64,000 nt of DNA from DATHBD01 sp035296325 (GTDB taxonomy: Bacteria; Actinomycetota; Actinomycetes; Mycobacteriales; Micromonosporaceae): positions 1-64,000 of the forward strand of contig DATHBD010000023.1 of the NCBI GenBank assembly GCA_035296325.1, given 5' to 3'. The notes under the pieces are model-generated. The model searched no databases. It was not told the DNA's origin and saw nothing but the letters and a program-made list of their open reading frames with translations. Shown here in pieces: positions 31,876 to 40,339 of this stretch (within the stretch, counting starts at the first letter, position 1; each line of letters begins with the position of its first letter). Made by a program: the position numbers and the translations under genes.

Positions 31876-32859
31876 CTACGGCGAGCCCAGTCCCGGACTG
31901 GCGTTCTTGTTGACCTTGCGGTCGTCGCGCAGGGGGATGAAGGGCTCCTGATCGGGCGGCAAGCCACCCTCGATGGCCCGGCCGCGCTCCAGTTCCGCAT
32001 CGAACTCGGCGCCCAGCAGCAGTGCGATGTTCGAGATCCACAGCCAGACCAGGAACCCGATCACACCGCCGAGCGTGCCGTACGTCTTGTTGTACGACGC
32101 GAAATTGGCCAGGTACACGCCGAAGCCGGCGGAGGCGATGAGCCACACCAGCACGGCGAGGACCCCGCCCGGGCTGACCCAGCGGAAGCCGGACTGCCTG
32201 ACGTTGGGCGAGGCCCAGTACAGAATGGCGACGACCACCATGATCAGGAAGATCAGGACCGGCCACTTCGCCACATCCCACACGGTCACCGCGGTGTCCC
32301 CGAGCCCGACCAGGTTGCCGACGTAGCGCGCCACCTGGCCGGTGAGGACCACCGCGAGCGCGCTGACGCTCAGCAGCGTCCCGCACACCACGGTCACGGC
32401 GAGCCGGATCGGGACGGTCTTCCAGATCGGGCGCCCTTCCGGCACGTCGTACACGGCGTTGGCAGCCCGCATGAACGCCGACACGTACCCGGACGCGGTC
32501 CACAGGGCGCCGAGCAGGCCCACCACCGCGAGAATGCCGGCCGCCTGCTCGGCGCGCTGAAGTTCCTCGACCGAGTCGGTCAGCAGCTTCCTGATGTTGG
32601 CCGGGGCGAGCTGGGTGATGTTCTGAATGACCGTTTCGGCGGTGTCCGGGCCCAGCAGGTTGAACGCCGAGAGCAGCACCAGCAGACCCGGGAAGATGGA
32701 CAGCACGCCGTAGTACGTCAGCGCCGCGGCCCAGTCGGTCAGATTGTCGTTGGAGAACTCCGCGACGGTCCGCTTCAGCACGCCCCACCAGGAGCGGCGG
32801 GTCAGCTGGGTCGGACTGTCCGGCGCACGCTCATGTGCGATCTCCTCGGGACTGCTCAT
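31876..32859 (-). CDS. YihY/BrkB-family membrane protein (first copy)
   Basis: A 327-residue protein with six predicted helices and the YihY/BrkB signature TDWAAALTYYGVLSIFPGLL near 45-64, plus SPGGVLAVLVWLIASAGFGV and YGTLGGVIGFLVWLW. The family is widespread; it was once mislabelled RNase BN, and its transport function is not settled. ATG 32859 has GAGGAG 6 nt upstream. The stop is 15 bp from the stop of the convergent SSI gene. A second, more divergent relative lies at 35273-36151. Confidence 0.88.
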   Translation of the reverse strand: MSSPEEIAHERAPDSPTQLTRRSWWGVLKRTVAEFSNDNLTDWAAALTYYGVLSIFPGLLVLLSAFNLLGPDTAETVIQNITQLAPANIRKLLTDSVEELQRAEQAAGILAVVGLLGALWTASGYVSAFMRAANAVYDVPEGRPIWKTVPIRLAVTVVCGTLLSVSALAVVLTGQVARYVGNLVGLGDTAVTVWDVAKWPVLIFLIMVVVAILYWASPNVRQSGFRWVSPGGVLAVLVWLIASAGFGVYLANFASYNKTYGTLGGVIGFLVWLWISNIALLLGAEFDAELERGRAIEGGLPPDQEPFIPLRDDRKVNKNASPGLGSP

Positions 32860-32934
32860 CCACCGCTCCTCGCCGCGCCGCCGGGCTGATCCGCCCACCT
32901 GGTACTGCCCCGCGGGGGAGGTTCGGTAACCGCT

Positions 32935-33327
32935 TCAGGCCCGGGTGCCGGGGTCCAGCGCTGAGCGGACCGCGCTGACCAGGCTCCCGGCCGTGAACGG
33001 CTTGGCCAGGATGGGCGCGTCGTCATCGTGCAGGTCGGCCACGCCCGGGTGGTAGTCGGGCAGCCCGGACATGTACAGGATCCTGGTCTCCGGGTGCGTG
33101 CTGCGCGCCGCGTCGGCGACCTCGCGGCCGGTGCCGTCCGGCATCCGCACATCCGTCACCAGCAGGTGGATCGCGTCGGCGAACTCGCGCAGCCGGCGAA
33201 CGCCGTCACCGGCGCTGTTGGCGGTCAACACCGTGTAGTTCTGCCGGATCAGCACCCGCCGGGCCACTTCCACCAGGTCAGGCTCATCGTCGACCACCAG
33301 CACGGTCTGAGCCGGGCCCGTCTCCAT
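32935..33327 (-). CDS. Stand-alone response-regulator receiver domain
   Basis: A 130-residue single-domain receiver without an output domain. It has the acidic pair D13/D14, phospho-acceptor D59 (LLVTDVRMPDGTG), Thr/Ser switch (YMSG) and AKPF lysine. Such proteins serve as phosphate shuttles or bind hybrid kinases. No kinase gene is adjacent. The start codon follows GGAG closely, so initiation may be weak. Confidence 0.87.
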   Translation of the reverse strand: METGPAQTVLVVDDEPDLVEVARRVLIRQNYTVLTANSAGDGVRRLREFADAIHLLVTDVRMPDGTGREVADAARSTHPETRILYMSGLPDYHPGVADLHDDDAPILAKPFTAGSLVSAVRSALDPGTRA

Positions 33328-33432
33328 TTCTCCACCATACGTCCAATTTGGTGCTGCTTGCGGTTATTGTCCGACGCGCAGCGCCGCCAGGTGGCGGGGC
33401 ATCCCGGCGCCGACGCTGCTACCTTCCACCGC

Positions 33433-34275
33433 ATGTCTTCCGGCCAGGCCCGCCCGAGCTGGCGGGAGGCGTTCACCATCGACCGACCACTGCCGCCGAC
33501 GCCGGCCACCCGTCGGCTGCGCCGGCTGATCCTGCTGACCGCCGTGGCGACCGTCGTGGTCGACCTGGTGAACCTGACCTACGCGGAGCACGACGACACC
33601 TTCGGCCTGGCCGTGCGGACCTTCTGGACGCTCCTGCGCGCGATCGGCTTCCTCGGACTCATGCGGGCCGTCCGGTACGGCAAGGTGGCCGCGCGACCGT
33701 TCGGGCTCATCCTCGCCGCCACCACCGTGTTCGCCGTGGCACGGCTGGTCCAACCCCGGGAGGGCAGCCTGCTGCCGCCGTGGCAGGTGGTCGTGGGATT
33801 CACCGTACTGGCCGGGCTGTGCGCCACCGTGGTGTGGCAGCTGTACCGCTCGCCCGCCATCACGGCGCATCTCACCCGGCGTCCGCCCCGGCGTCCGGTG
33901 CCGGCCTGGGTGCTGACCGCGCGGGTGGCCGCGTTGTCGTACGGGGCGCTGCTGCTGATCCCGTGCCTGGTGGCCGCCGGCACGCTGTGGAGCCGGCCGC
34001 GGATCGACCTCGAGTACGCCGTACCGATCGTCATCGTCTGGTTTCTGCTCAGCCTGGGGATGGGCCTCGTCGTGCCGTGGCTGGGGATTTTCATGATCTT
34101 CGGGAAGCGGTCGGCGCGCGTGCTGCTGGCCGCGGTCAGCGTCGTCGTGATGGTGGTGCAGCCTGCGCTCTGTCTGCTGCTGCTCGGCGTGGACGGGTTG
34201 ATCAGGGACGGCGCGCCACTGATCATCACGGCCGGGCTGGCGCTCTTCGCCCTCTCCCGCACCCGTTCCGCCTGA
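33433..34275 (+). CDS. Polytopic membrane protein of unknown function
   Basis: A 280-residue protein with about seven hydrophobic helices spread over the whole length and short loops; the last helix ends in SRTRSA. I do not recognise the family. ATG 33433 has no strong ribosome site; the frame is open upstream, but the upstream part overlaps the divergent receiver gene and is not coding-like. It converges with the family 2 glycosyltransferase gene (22 bp between stops). Confidence 0.65.
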   Translation: MSSGQARPSWREAFTIDRPLPPTPATRRLRRLILLTAVATVVVDLVNLTYAEHDDTFGLAVRTFWTLLRAIGFLGLMRAVRYGKVAARPFGLILAATTVFAVARLVQPREGSLLPPWQVVVGFTVLAGLCATVVWQLYRSPAITAHLTRRPPRRPVPAWVLTARVAALSYGALLLIPCLVAAGTLWSRPRIDLEYAVPIVIVWFLLSLGMGLVVPWLGIFMIFGKRSARVLLAAVSVVVMVVQPALCLLLLGVDGLIRDGAPLIITAGLALFALSRTRSA

Positions 34276-34297
34276 CGGTCACCTGACGCGGCGACGG

Positions 34298-35209
34298 TCA
34301 GCGGCTCGGGCTCGGCTCGGCCGGCAGGGGCTGGAAGCCGGCGACCCGCTCCGCCGCCTCCAGGGTGGCGATCGCCGCCTCCACCGCGGCGCTCGGCGGG
34401 CGCCGGTGCCGCAGCGCCATCGGCAGCCGGCGCGCCACGTCGGCGAGCACCTGCCGGGCGAGCAGCTCGCGGTGCGCCCGCAGCACCAGCGGGGCCGTCT
34501 GCCCCACCGCCACCCGGAGCGGGCGACGCATCCATGTGGTGAGCAGCGCGTTGCGCCGGGCCAGGGCGCGTTTTCGGAACGGGGGAGTGCCGCCGGTGGC
34601 CGGGTGGTGGTGCGCGACCACCGCGTCGCAGTACGCCATTCCCCAGCCGGCCGCCGCCAGGTCGTACGCCAGCCGGGCCTCCTCGCCCATGAAGAACACC
34701 ACCGGATCGAAGCCGCCCGCGGCCAGGAAGGCCTCCCGGCGTACCAGCGTGCCGCAGGCCAGGAAGCCCAGCACCGACGGACCCGGCAGGTCCGGCTCGC
34801 GCCCCAACGGCGCGCTCGCCATGAACCGGCACATCGGATCGAGCCGGTCCGCCGGGCCGACCAGCGTCCGCGCCGCGATCAGGCCGAGCCTGGGGTGCCG
34901 GTCGAAGAGTTCCGCCGCCGTGGGCAGCGCGTCCGCCGCCCACCACGAGTCGTCGTCGGCGAACGCCACGTACGGCGTGCGCGCCCGCGCCACCCCGACG
35001 TTGCGGGCCACCGCGCCGAGGTTCCGGCCCAGCCGGATCACCCGTACGTCCGGACCGGCCCGCTCGGCAACCTCCGCGGTGCCGTCGCGGGACCCGTTGT
35101 CGACGACGATGATGGCGGGCGGGTCGGGCAACGAGCGGAGCCGCGTCAGAGTGCCGCCCAGCGGCTCGGCGCGGTCCCGCGTGGCGATCACCACGGTCAC
35201 TGGAGTCAT
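34298..35209 (-). CDS. Family 2 (GT-A) glycosyltransferase
   Basis: A 303-residue GT-A enzyme beginning VTVVIATRDRAEPLGGTL, with IIVVDNGSRDGT, and the metal-binding DxD as YVAFADDDSWW near 82-92. FFMGEEARLAYDLAAAGW is the acceptor-side acidic motif. It resembles rhamnosyl- or mannosyl-type transferases acting on surface glycans, but the sugar cannot be named. The start at ATG 35209 has a weak ribosome site. It is divergent from the BrkB-like gene by 63 bp. Confidence 0.87.
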   Translation of the reverse strand: MTPVTVVIATRDRAEPLGGTLTRLRSLPDPPAIIVVDNGSRDGTAEVAERAGPDVRVIRLGRNLGAVARNVGVARARTPYVAFADDDSWWAADALPTAAELFDRHPRLGLIAARTLVGPADRLDPMCRFMASAPLGREPDLPGPSVLGFLACGTLVRREAFLAAGGFDPVVFFMGEEARLAYDLAAAGWGMAYCDAVVAHHHPATGGTPPFRKRALARRNALLTTWMRRPLRVAVGQTAPLVLRAHRELLARQVLADVARRLPMALRHRRPPSAAVEAAIATLEAAERVAGFQPLPAEPSPSR

Positions 35210-35272
35210 CAGCTCGAACCGTTCCCGATCATCGCGGGTTCAACCCTTCCCGGCGCGGGGTATCCGGTGGGG

Positions 35273-36151
35273 ATGCGCGTGCGGGAGTACCTCCGATCCG
35301 TGCTGCGCTCGCTGCGCGGCCACGACGTCGCCCTGCACGCCGCGGCCGTGACGTTCTACAGCGGTGTCGCGGTCGTGCCGGTGGCGCTGCTGACCATCCG
35401 GCTCGCCGGGCTGGTCGCCGGCCCGGGCCGGGTCCGCGGCGCCACCGGCCCGGTGATCGCGGCGATGCCGGACCGGCTGGGTGCGGACCGGGCGACCGGC
35501 GTCCTGCTCGAGGCGGGCCTGGCGATGTCTCCGCTGCTGGCATTTCTCGCGCTGCTGCCGGCCACCTGGTACGGCGAGGGCCTGCGGCGGGCATTCAGCT
35601 CGCTGGCCCAGCCGGCACGCCCGCCGGCCGGCTGGCGCGGTCGGCTGCTCATCCTGCCGTTGCTCTCGGCCGGGCCGGTACTGCTGCTCGGCCTGCTCGC
35701 GGTCCTGCCGGCGGCCGCCGGGCTGCTGGGCCGGGGCGGATGGCACAGCGTCGCGGCGGTGCTGGTGTCGTTCCTGGCCGTCTGGCTGGCGCTGAGCGTG
35801 ATGCTGATCTGGGTGTACCGGGTGGTGGGTCCGGTCCGGGCCGGGTGGCGCGCGTCGCTCCTGGGCGGGGCGTTCACCGCCGCGAATCTGTCCGGGTTCG
35901 CGCACGGCTTCGTACTCTTCTGGTCGCTCCCGCTCGACCTCGGCGTCCCGTTCGGCGGCCTGGACCTGGTGGGTGCCGTCGTCGCCGTCGGTCTCTGGCT
36001 CTACCTGCTGCACACCCTGGTCCTGGTGGGGTACGCCGCGACGCTGCAACTCGATCGGAGCATCGCCCGGGGAGTCCCGGAAATGCAATCGGCGGAGTCG
36101 ACGAATGGCAGAACCGTCGACCCCGCCGCGCATGGACCCGCCGGCAGCTGA
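35273..36151 (+). CDS. YihY/BrkB-family membrane protein (second, divergent copy)
   Basis: A 292-residue protein with six predicted helices. The family signature is recognisable as HDVALHAAAVTFYSGVAVVP near 17-36, and the later helices (FTAANLSGFAHGFVLFW, GAVVAVGLWLYLLHTLV) match BrkB order. It is more diverged than the copy at 31876-32859. ATG 35273 has only a GTGGGG upstream. Function unsettled, as for the family. Confidence 0.8.
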   Translation: MRVREYLRSVLRSLRGHDVALHAAAVTFYSGVAVVPVALLTIRLAGLVAGPGRVRGATGPVIAAMPDRLGADRATGVLLEAGLAMSPLLAFLALLPATWYGEGLRRAFSSLAQPARPPAGWRGRLLILPLLSAGPVLLLGLLAVLPAAAGLLGRGGWHSVAAVLVSFLAVWLALSVMLIWVYRVVGPVRAGWRASLLGGAFTAANLSGFAHGFVLFWSLPLDLGVPFGGLDLVGAVVAVGLWLYLLHTLVLVGYAATLQLDRSIARGVPEMQSAESTNGRTVDPAAHGPAGS

Positions 36152-36225
36152 GGGGTGGTGAGGCGGGGGGACCGCCGGCGTGTCCTTCGTGGGAACGAGT
36201 TGACCATAGCGGGGCGGCACGCTCA

Positions 36226-36239
36226 GGCAAGCGCTTGCA
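36226..36239. promoter_or_regulatory. LacI-operator-like palindrome in a convergent intergenic gap
   Basis: GGCAAGCGCTTGCA contains the perfect 12-bp palindrome GCAAGCGCTTGC, with the AAGCGCTT core typical of LacI-family operators. It shares 10 bases (AAGCGCTTGC) with the site at 41536-41549. It sits between the ends of two convergent genes, in a stretch with a TTTAAAC, so it controls no obvious start. Confidence 0.35.
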
Positions 36240-36290
36240 GGGCCGTTTAAACAACATCTAAGGCAAAGTTGTCCGTCACCGAAACCGCGT

Positions 36291-37655
36291 CTACGTACCG
36301 CCCTTGTGCCGGTGCTCCGTCGGCTCGCGGGACAGCCGGCCCACCAACCCGAACCGGCTCCCGGTGGCGGCCGGCCGCTGCGGGTCCGCATCCGCCATCA
36401 GGATGACGACGCTGGCGCCGCCCAGCCGGCTGCGACCGATGTTGACCGCGCCCCGACCCGCCTCGGCGACCCGCTTGACGATGTCCAGACCGAGGCCGGT
36501 GGAGCCCTGATCGCTGGCGCCGCGCTGCAGCGCCCGGTCCGGGTCGGGGATACCCGGACCACCGTCGTCGACCCGCAGCGCCACATGGCCGTCCTTGCGC
36601 CGGGAGACCGCCACCTCGAACGGCACCCCCTGTGGCGTGTAACGGATGACGTTGCCCAGCAGCGCGTCCAACGCCGCGACCAGGTCGCTGCGCTGCACGG
36701 TGACCGGCACCGGGAGGGCCACGCCCGCGGTCTTGCAGGTGCGGCCCTGGTCCGCGGCCACCGCCGACCAGAACACCATCCGGTCGCGAACCACCTCGGC
36801 CAGGTCGCACCGCTGCGGCTCGGTGGTCTCCATCGCGGTGGACTGGTTGCGGGCCACCCGGATGAGCTTGTCCACCTCGCCCTCCAGCGAGGCGATGGCC
36901 GATCGGATCCGGTCGCCGGACCGCCCGTCGTCGAGGGTCTCCGCGTCCAGGCGGAGCGCGGTGAGCGGCGTCCGCAGCCGGTGCGACATGTCAGCCACCA
37001 GTTCCCGCTCGTTGGCGAGCAGGGCCATGATGCGTTCCGCCATGACGTTGAAGGCGATGCCGGCCTCGACCAGTTCCCGGGGGCCCGACGGGGAGACCCG
37101 CACCTCGAGTTCGCCCTCGCCGAGGGCGCCGGCGGCCGCCGCGAGCTGGCGGGCCGAGCCGACCACCTTGGCGGCCAGCCGGTCGGCCACCACCACCGAG
37201 ATGATCACCAGCCCCATGCCGATGCCGGCCAGGGCGTACCAGGCGGTACTGACGCCGCGGTGCAGCTCAGCGTTGGGGATGAACACCTCGACCACGGCCA
37301 GGTCGATGGCGCCGACATCGACCGGCTCCAGGTAGGAGCGGCCACCCGGCACGGTGACGATGGCCGGTGCCTGCTGGTTCGCGACGTCGCGGATCTGCTC
37401 GGATCCGGCATGCTGCTGGCCGACCTCCGTGCCGCTGAGCTGGTGCACGCCCACCCGCCCGGCGGTGCGCCCACCGGCGGCGGCCAGCGCACGCTCGACG
37501 GCGACCGGATCGGTGGTCACGGTGAGGACCGCGACGACCACGGCGGTCTGGCGCTCCGCGTCCGCTTTGGCTCGTTCCTCCGCGAGTTGCTGTACCACGA
37601 TCCCCAGCGGGATCAGGAACGCCAGGGCGACCAGTGACGTCACCGCGACCGCCAC
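36291..37655 (-). CDS. Sensor histidine kinase of the OmpR-partner type
   Basis: About 454 residues. Two membrane helices (near 1-22 and 130-150) flank an extracytoplasmic sensor domain, followed by HAMP, HisKA with DMSHRLRTPL (His near 225) and HATPase with NVIRYTP (N box), DDGGPGIPD (G1) and GSTGLGLDIV (G2). The start is uncertain: the regulator stop at 37673 meets CTGA at 37676, with no ATG/GTG overlap; GTG 37655 is the first good candidate but slightly clips the first helix. It forms a two-gene unit with the regulator upstream. Confidence 0.85.
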   Translation of the reverse strand: MAVAVTSLVALAFLIPLGIVVQQLAEERAKADAERQTAVVVAVLTVTTDPVAVERALAAAGGRTAGRVGVHQLSGTEVGQQHAGSEQIRDVANQQAPAIVTVPGGRSYLEPVDVGAIDLAVVEVFIPNAELHRGVSTAWYALAGIGMGLVIISVVVADRLAAKVVGSARQLAAAAGALGEGELEVRVSPSGPRELVEAGIAFNVMAERIMALLANERELVADMSHRLRTPLTALRLDAETLDDGRSGDRIRSAIASLEGEVDKLIRVARNQSTAMETTEPQRCDLAEVVRDRMVFWSAVAADQGRTCKTAGVALPVPVTVQRSDLVAALDALLGNVIRYTPQGVPFEVAVSRRKDGHVALRVDDGGPGIPDPDRALQRGASDQGSTGLGLDIVKRVAEAGRGAVNIGRSRLGGASVVILMADADPQRPAATGSRFGLVGRLSREPTEHRHKGGT

Positions 37656-37672
37656 CCTGGCGAGGGCGAACC

Positions 37673-38359
37673 TCAGTCCGGCGCCGCGAACCTGAAGCCC
37701 ACGCCCCGCACGGTGTGCAGGTATCTCGGCGCCGATGCGCTCTCGCCCAGCTTTCGGCGCAGCCAGTACAGATGCACGTCGATCGTCTGGTCCTCGCCTA
37801 CCGACGGTTGGTGCCATACCTCCTCCAAGAGTTCACGGCGGGACACCACGCGGCCGGGTCGGGCCGCCAGGTAGGCAAGCAGGTCGAACTCTTTGCGGGT
37901 CAGGGTCAGCGGTGCACCGTCCAGCATCGCCTGGCGCTGGCTGACGTCGACCCGAAGACCGCCCGCCTCGATCACCGCCGGCTCTTCGCGGCTGTGCCGG
38001 CCGGCGCGGCGCAGCACCGAGGTGACCCGCGCGTCGAGGTGGGCGCTGGTGAACGGCTTGACCATGTAGTCGTCGGCGCCGGCCTTCAACAGCCGCACGA
38101 TCTCCGCCTCATCGTCACGCGCGGTGGCGATGATGATCGGGGTGTCGGCCATGCCGCGCAGCATCCGCAGCGCGTCGGCCCCGTCCAGATCGGGCAGTCC
38201 CAGGTCCAGAACCACCAGGTCAGGCGCTTCGGCAGCAAAGCGACGTAACGCCTCGAGCGCGGTGCCGACGGCGTGCACCGTGTGACCACGGTCCGTGAGC
38301 GAGCGCATCAGGGCGGCGCGAACCACGTGATCGTCCTCCACCAACAGCACCGTGGCCAT
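37673..38359 (-). CDS. OmpR/PhoB-family response regulator
   Basis: A 228-residue regulator. The receiver has D9/D10, phospho-acceptor D52 (LVVLDLGLPDLDG) and K102 (YMVKPF). The winged-helix output domain spans about 130-225 with LTLTRKEFDLLAYLAARPGR and DVHLYWLRRKLG. It is paired with the downstream kinase and is divergent from the secreted protein at 38395 (35 bp apart), which may be its target. Confidence 0.92.
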   Translation of the reverse strand: MATVLLVEDDHVVRAALMRSLTDRGHTVHAVGTALEALRRFAAEAPDLVVLDLGLPDLDGADALRMLRGMADTPIIIATARDDEAEIVRLLKAGADDYMVKPFTSAHLDARVTSVLRRAGRHSREEPAVIEAGGLRVDVSQRQAMLDGAPLTLTRKEFDLLAYLAARPGRVVSRRELLEEVWHQPSVGEDQTIDVHLYWLRRKLGESASAPRYLHTVRGVGFRFAAPD

Positions 38360-38394
38360 GGTGAGACCGTAGCGCCTGGGGCAAGATAGGTCCC

Positions 38395-38952
38395 GTGCGC
38401 CATCGAGTTCTGTACGTTCTCGCCTGGGCTCTGGCTACGGCGATGACGGTTGGCGCCTCTTGGCTGGGAATCCGCTCCGTCCTGGTGGCCACCGTGCCGG
38501 GACAGGCATTGCCGCTCTCCGCAGCCGATCTTCGCAGCGTCGTGCCCACCACCCCGGCGCCGGAGTCGCCCTCGCCGTCCCCGTCCCCGACGGAGAGCGT
38601 GGCACCCACCGAAGTCCCGTCACCGTCGGTGAGCGCCGCGCCACCGACGTCCAAGCCGGCGCCGACGCCGACCCCGGAGATCTGGGTGGCCAGCCCGGAC
38701 GGCAAGGGCGGCACCGCGTTCAAACGCACGTTTCGCACCTCCGGTGGCGATGTTGTGATCCTGGCCGCCCGGGGAGATGTGAAAGTCCTGTCCAACGCGC
38801 CCAAGGCGGGGTTCACCGTCAAGATGAGTCGAGCCGCCCCGGACAACGTGACGGTGACGTTCGCCGCTCCCCGACGGGTGGCGCGGGTGTCTGCCCGCTG
38901 GGCGAACGGGCCGTATGCCGAGGTTGGCGAAGTCACCGGGTTCGGTCAGTAA
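38395..38952 (+). CDS. Secreted or membrane-anchored protein of unknown function
   Basis: A 185-residue protein. Residues 1-30 form a signal anchor (LYVLAWALATAMTVGASWLG), 45-95 a Ser/Pro/Thr-rich linker, and 95-185 a compact beta-rich domain (GGDVVILAARGDVKVLSN). I do not recognise the domain. GTG 38395 begins just 35 bp from the divergent response-regulator gene, so the two probably share a control region; this makes it a likely sensor accessory or target of that system. Confidence 0.7.
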   Translation: MRHRVLYVLAWALATAMTVGASWLGIRSVLVATVPGQALPLSAADLRSVVPTTPAPESPSPSPSPTESVAPTEVPSPSVSAAPPTSKPAPTPTPEIWVASPDGKGGTAFKRTFRTSGGDVVILAARGDVKVLSNAPKAGFTVKMSRAAPDNVTVTFAAPRRVARVSARWANGPYAEVGEVTGFGQ

Positions 38953-39021
38953 CCCGGTCGGCCCAGGTGGCCAACCCGCCGTAGCCGGGCGGAGCAGCCG
39001 TCACAGCGGTAGCGTCGGGCC

Positions 39022-39987
39022 ATGGCGGTGGCACAGTTCGCGCGGGAGTCCTCGGCGCGTGGGGAGTTCGTCCGGCAGGCCAACCGGTTCACCGGTCGGA
39101 TCAGCCCGAGTTCGGCGTCGTCGCCGGGCGACGGGCCGGACGCGGACGGCCGCTGGCCGGTCGAGCCGGGGCGGTACCGACTGATCTGGTCGCATGCCTG
39201 CCCGTGGGCGCACCGGGCGGTGATCGTCCGGCGACTGCTCGGCCTCGAGGACGTGATCAGCCTCGGTACGGTGGATCCCATCCGCGATGAGCGGGGTTGG
39301 CGCTTCAGCCTTGATCCGGACGGCCGAGACCCGGTGCTCGGGGTGGACCTGCTGTCGGCGGTCTACCTGGCGACGGACCCGGACTACACCGGTCGGGTGA
39401 CGGTTCCGGCGCTGGTGGACACCCGGACCGGTCGGGTGGTCAGCAACGACTACCCCCAGATCACCCTCGACCTGAGCACCGAATGGGTGGCCCACCACCG
39501 CCCTGGCGCCCCGGCGCTGTACCCGTCGGAGCTGCGCGGCGAGATGGACGCGCTGATGGCCGACATCTACCGCAACGTCAACAACGGCGTGTACCGGTGC
39601 GGGTTCGCGACGAGCCAGGAGGCGTACGAGGAGGCCTACCGGGCGCTCTTCGCGGAACTGGACGCCCTGGACGACCGTCTGGCCGACCAGCGCTATCTGA
39701 TGGGGGAGCAGATCACCGAGGCGGACGTCCGGCTGTTTCCCACGCTGGTGCGGTTCGACGCGGTCTACCACAACCACTTCCGCTGCAACCGCAACAAGCT
39801 GACCGAGATGCCGGTGTTGTGGGCGTACGCCCGGGACCTGTTCCAGACGCCGGGCTTCGGGGACACGGTGGACTTCGAGCGGATCAAGTTGCACTACTAC
39901 GGCACGCACCCGACGCTCAACCCGAGCGGGATCGTGCCCGCTGGCCCGGACCTTTCCGGATGGCACCGCCCGCACGGGCGCGACTGA
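39022..39987 (+). CDS. Xi-class glutathione transferase (glutathionyl-hydroquinone-reductase-like)
   Basis: A 321-residue member of the ECM4/YqjG group. The catalytic motif HACPWAHR (Cys 60) lies in the thioredoxin-fold domain, VPALVDTRTGRVVSNDYPQI forms the cis-Pro/SND region, and the all-helical domain has YLMGEQITEADVRLF. In glutathione-using bacteria such enzymes reduce glutathionyl-hydroquinones. This organism appears to use mycothiol (dehydrogenase at 26868), so the actual thiol is an open question. A strong terminator follows. Confidence 0.88.
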   Translation: MAVAQFARESSARGEFVRQANRFTGRISPSSASSPGDGPDADGRWPVEPGRYRLIWSHACPWAHRAVIVRRLLGLEDVISLGTVDPIRDERGWRFSLDPDGRDPVLGVDLLSAVYLATDPDYTGRVTVPALVDTRTGRVVSNDYPQITLDLSTEWVAHHRPGAPALYPSELRGEMDALMADIYRNVNNGVYRCGFATSQEAYEEAYRALFAELDALDDRLADQRYLMGEQITEADVRLFPTLVRFDAVYHNHFRCNRNKLTEMPVLWAYARDLFQTPGFGDTVDFERIKLHYYGTHPTLNPSGIVPAGPDLSGWHRPHGRD

Positions 39988-40008
39988 AACCCCGGCCGGC
40001 CGGCACAC

Positions 40009-40046
40009 GGCAACGTGCCCCGGTCCTCGGACCGGGGCACGTTGCT
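40009..40046. terminator. Strong bidirectional terminator
   Basis: A perfect 16-bp inverted repeat, CAACGTGCCCCGGTCC (40011-40026) with GGACCGGGGCACGTTG (40029-40044), extendable by two pairs, with a very tight loop. It lies between the convergent GST and small membrane protein genes. Confidence 0.88.
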
Positions 40047-40078
40047 GCGGGGGGGGTACTACGGGTTGAGCCGACGGG

Positions 40079-40255
40079 TCAGCCGCGACCGGGACGTCGG
40101 CCCCGGTACGACGCGACGCTGGTGAACTGCAGGGCCAGGAACAGCAGGCCGGCGTACAACAGGTTGGTGGGGGTGATCACTTCCAGGTTGGTCTGGCCGA
40201 TCAGGGAGAGCAGCAGGGCAAGACCGAACAGGACAGCGGCGATAATTGCGAACAT
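40079..40255 (-). CDS. Small two-helix membrane protein
   Basis: A 58-residue protein with two hydrophobic helices (FAIIAAVLFGLALLLSLIG and LLYAGLLFLALQF) joined by a short polar turn and ending in a basic tail (YRGRRPGRG). ATG 40255 has GGAGGA 3 nt upstream. A GGGTAT lies 40 nt upstream of the start, but no GTTT is at the right distance. Function unknown; similar short proteins are common in actinobacteria. Confidence 0.7.
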   Translation of the reverse strand: MFAIIAAVLFGLALLLSLIGQTNLEVITPTNLLYAGLLFLALQFTSVASYRGRRPGRG

Positions 40256-40339
40256 GATTCCTCCGGGGTGGTCCAAGACGGACGTCCTCGGTATACCCAC
40301 ATCCACGAGATTCCATGTCTTGCCTGGTGGGAGCCTCGA

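Noticed and set aside
40256..40310. SigB-type promoter for the 58-residue membrane protein
   Set aside because: GGGTAT is present, but no GTTT or near match lies 13-17 nt upstream.
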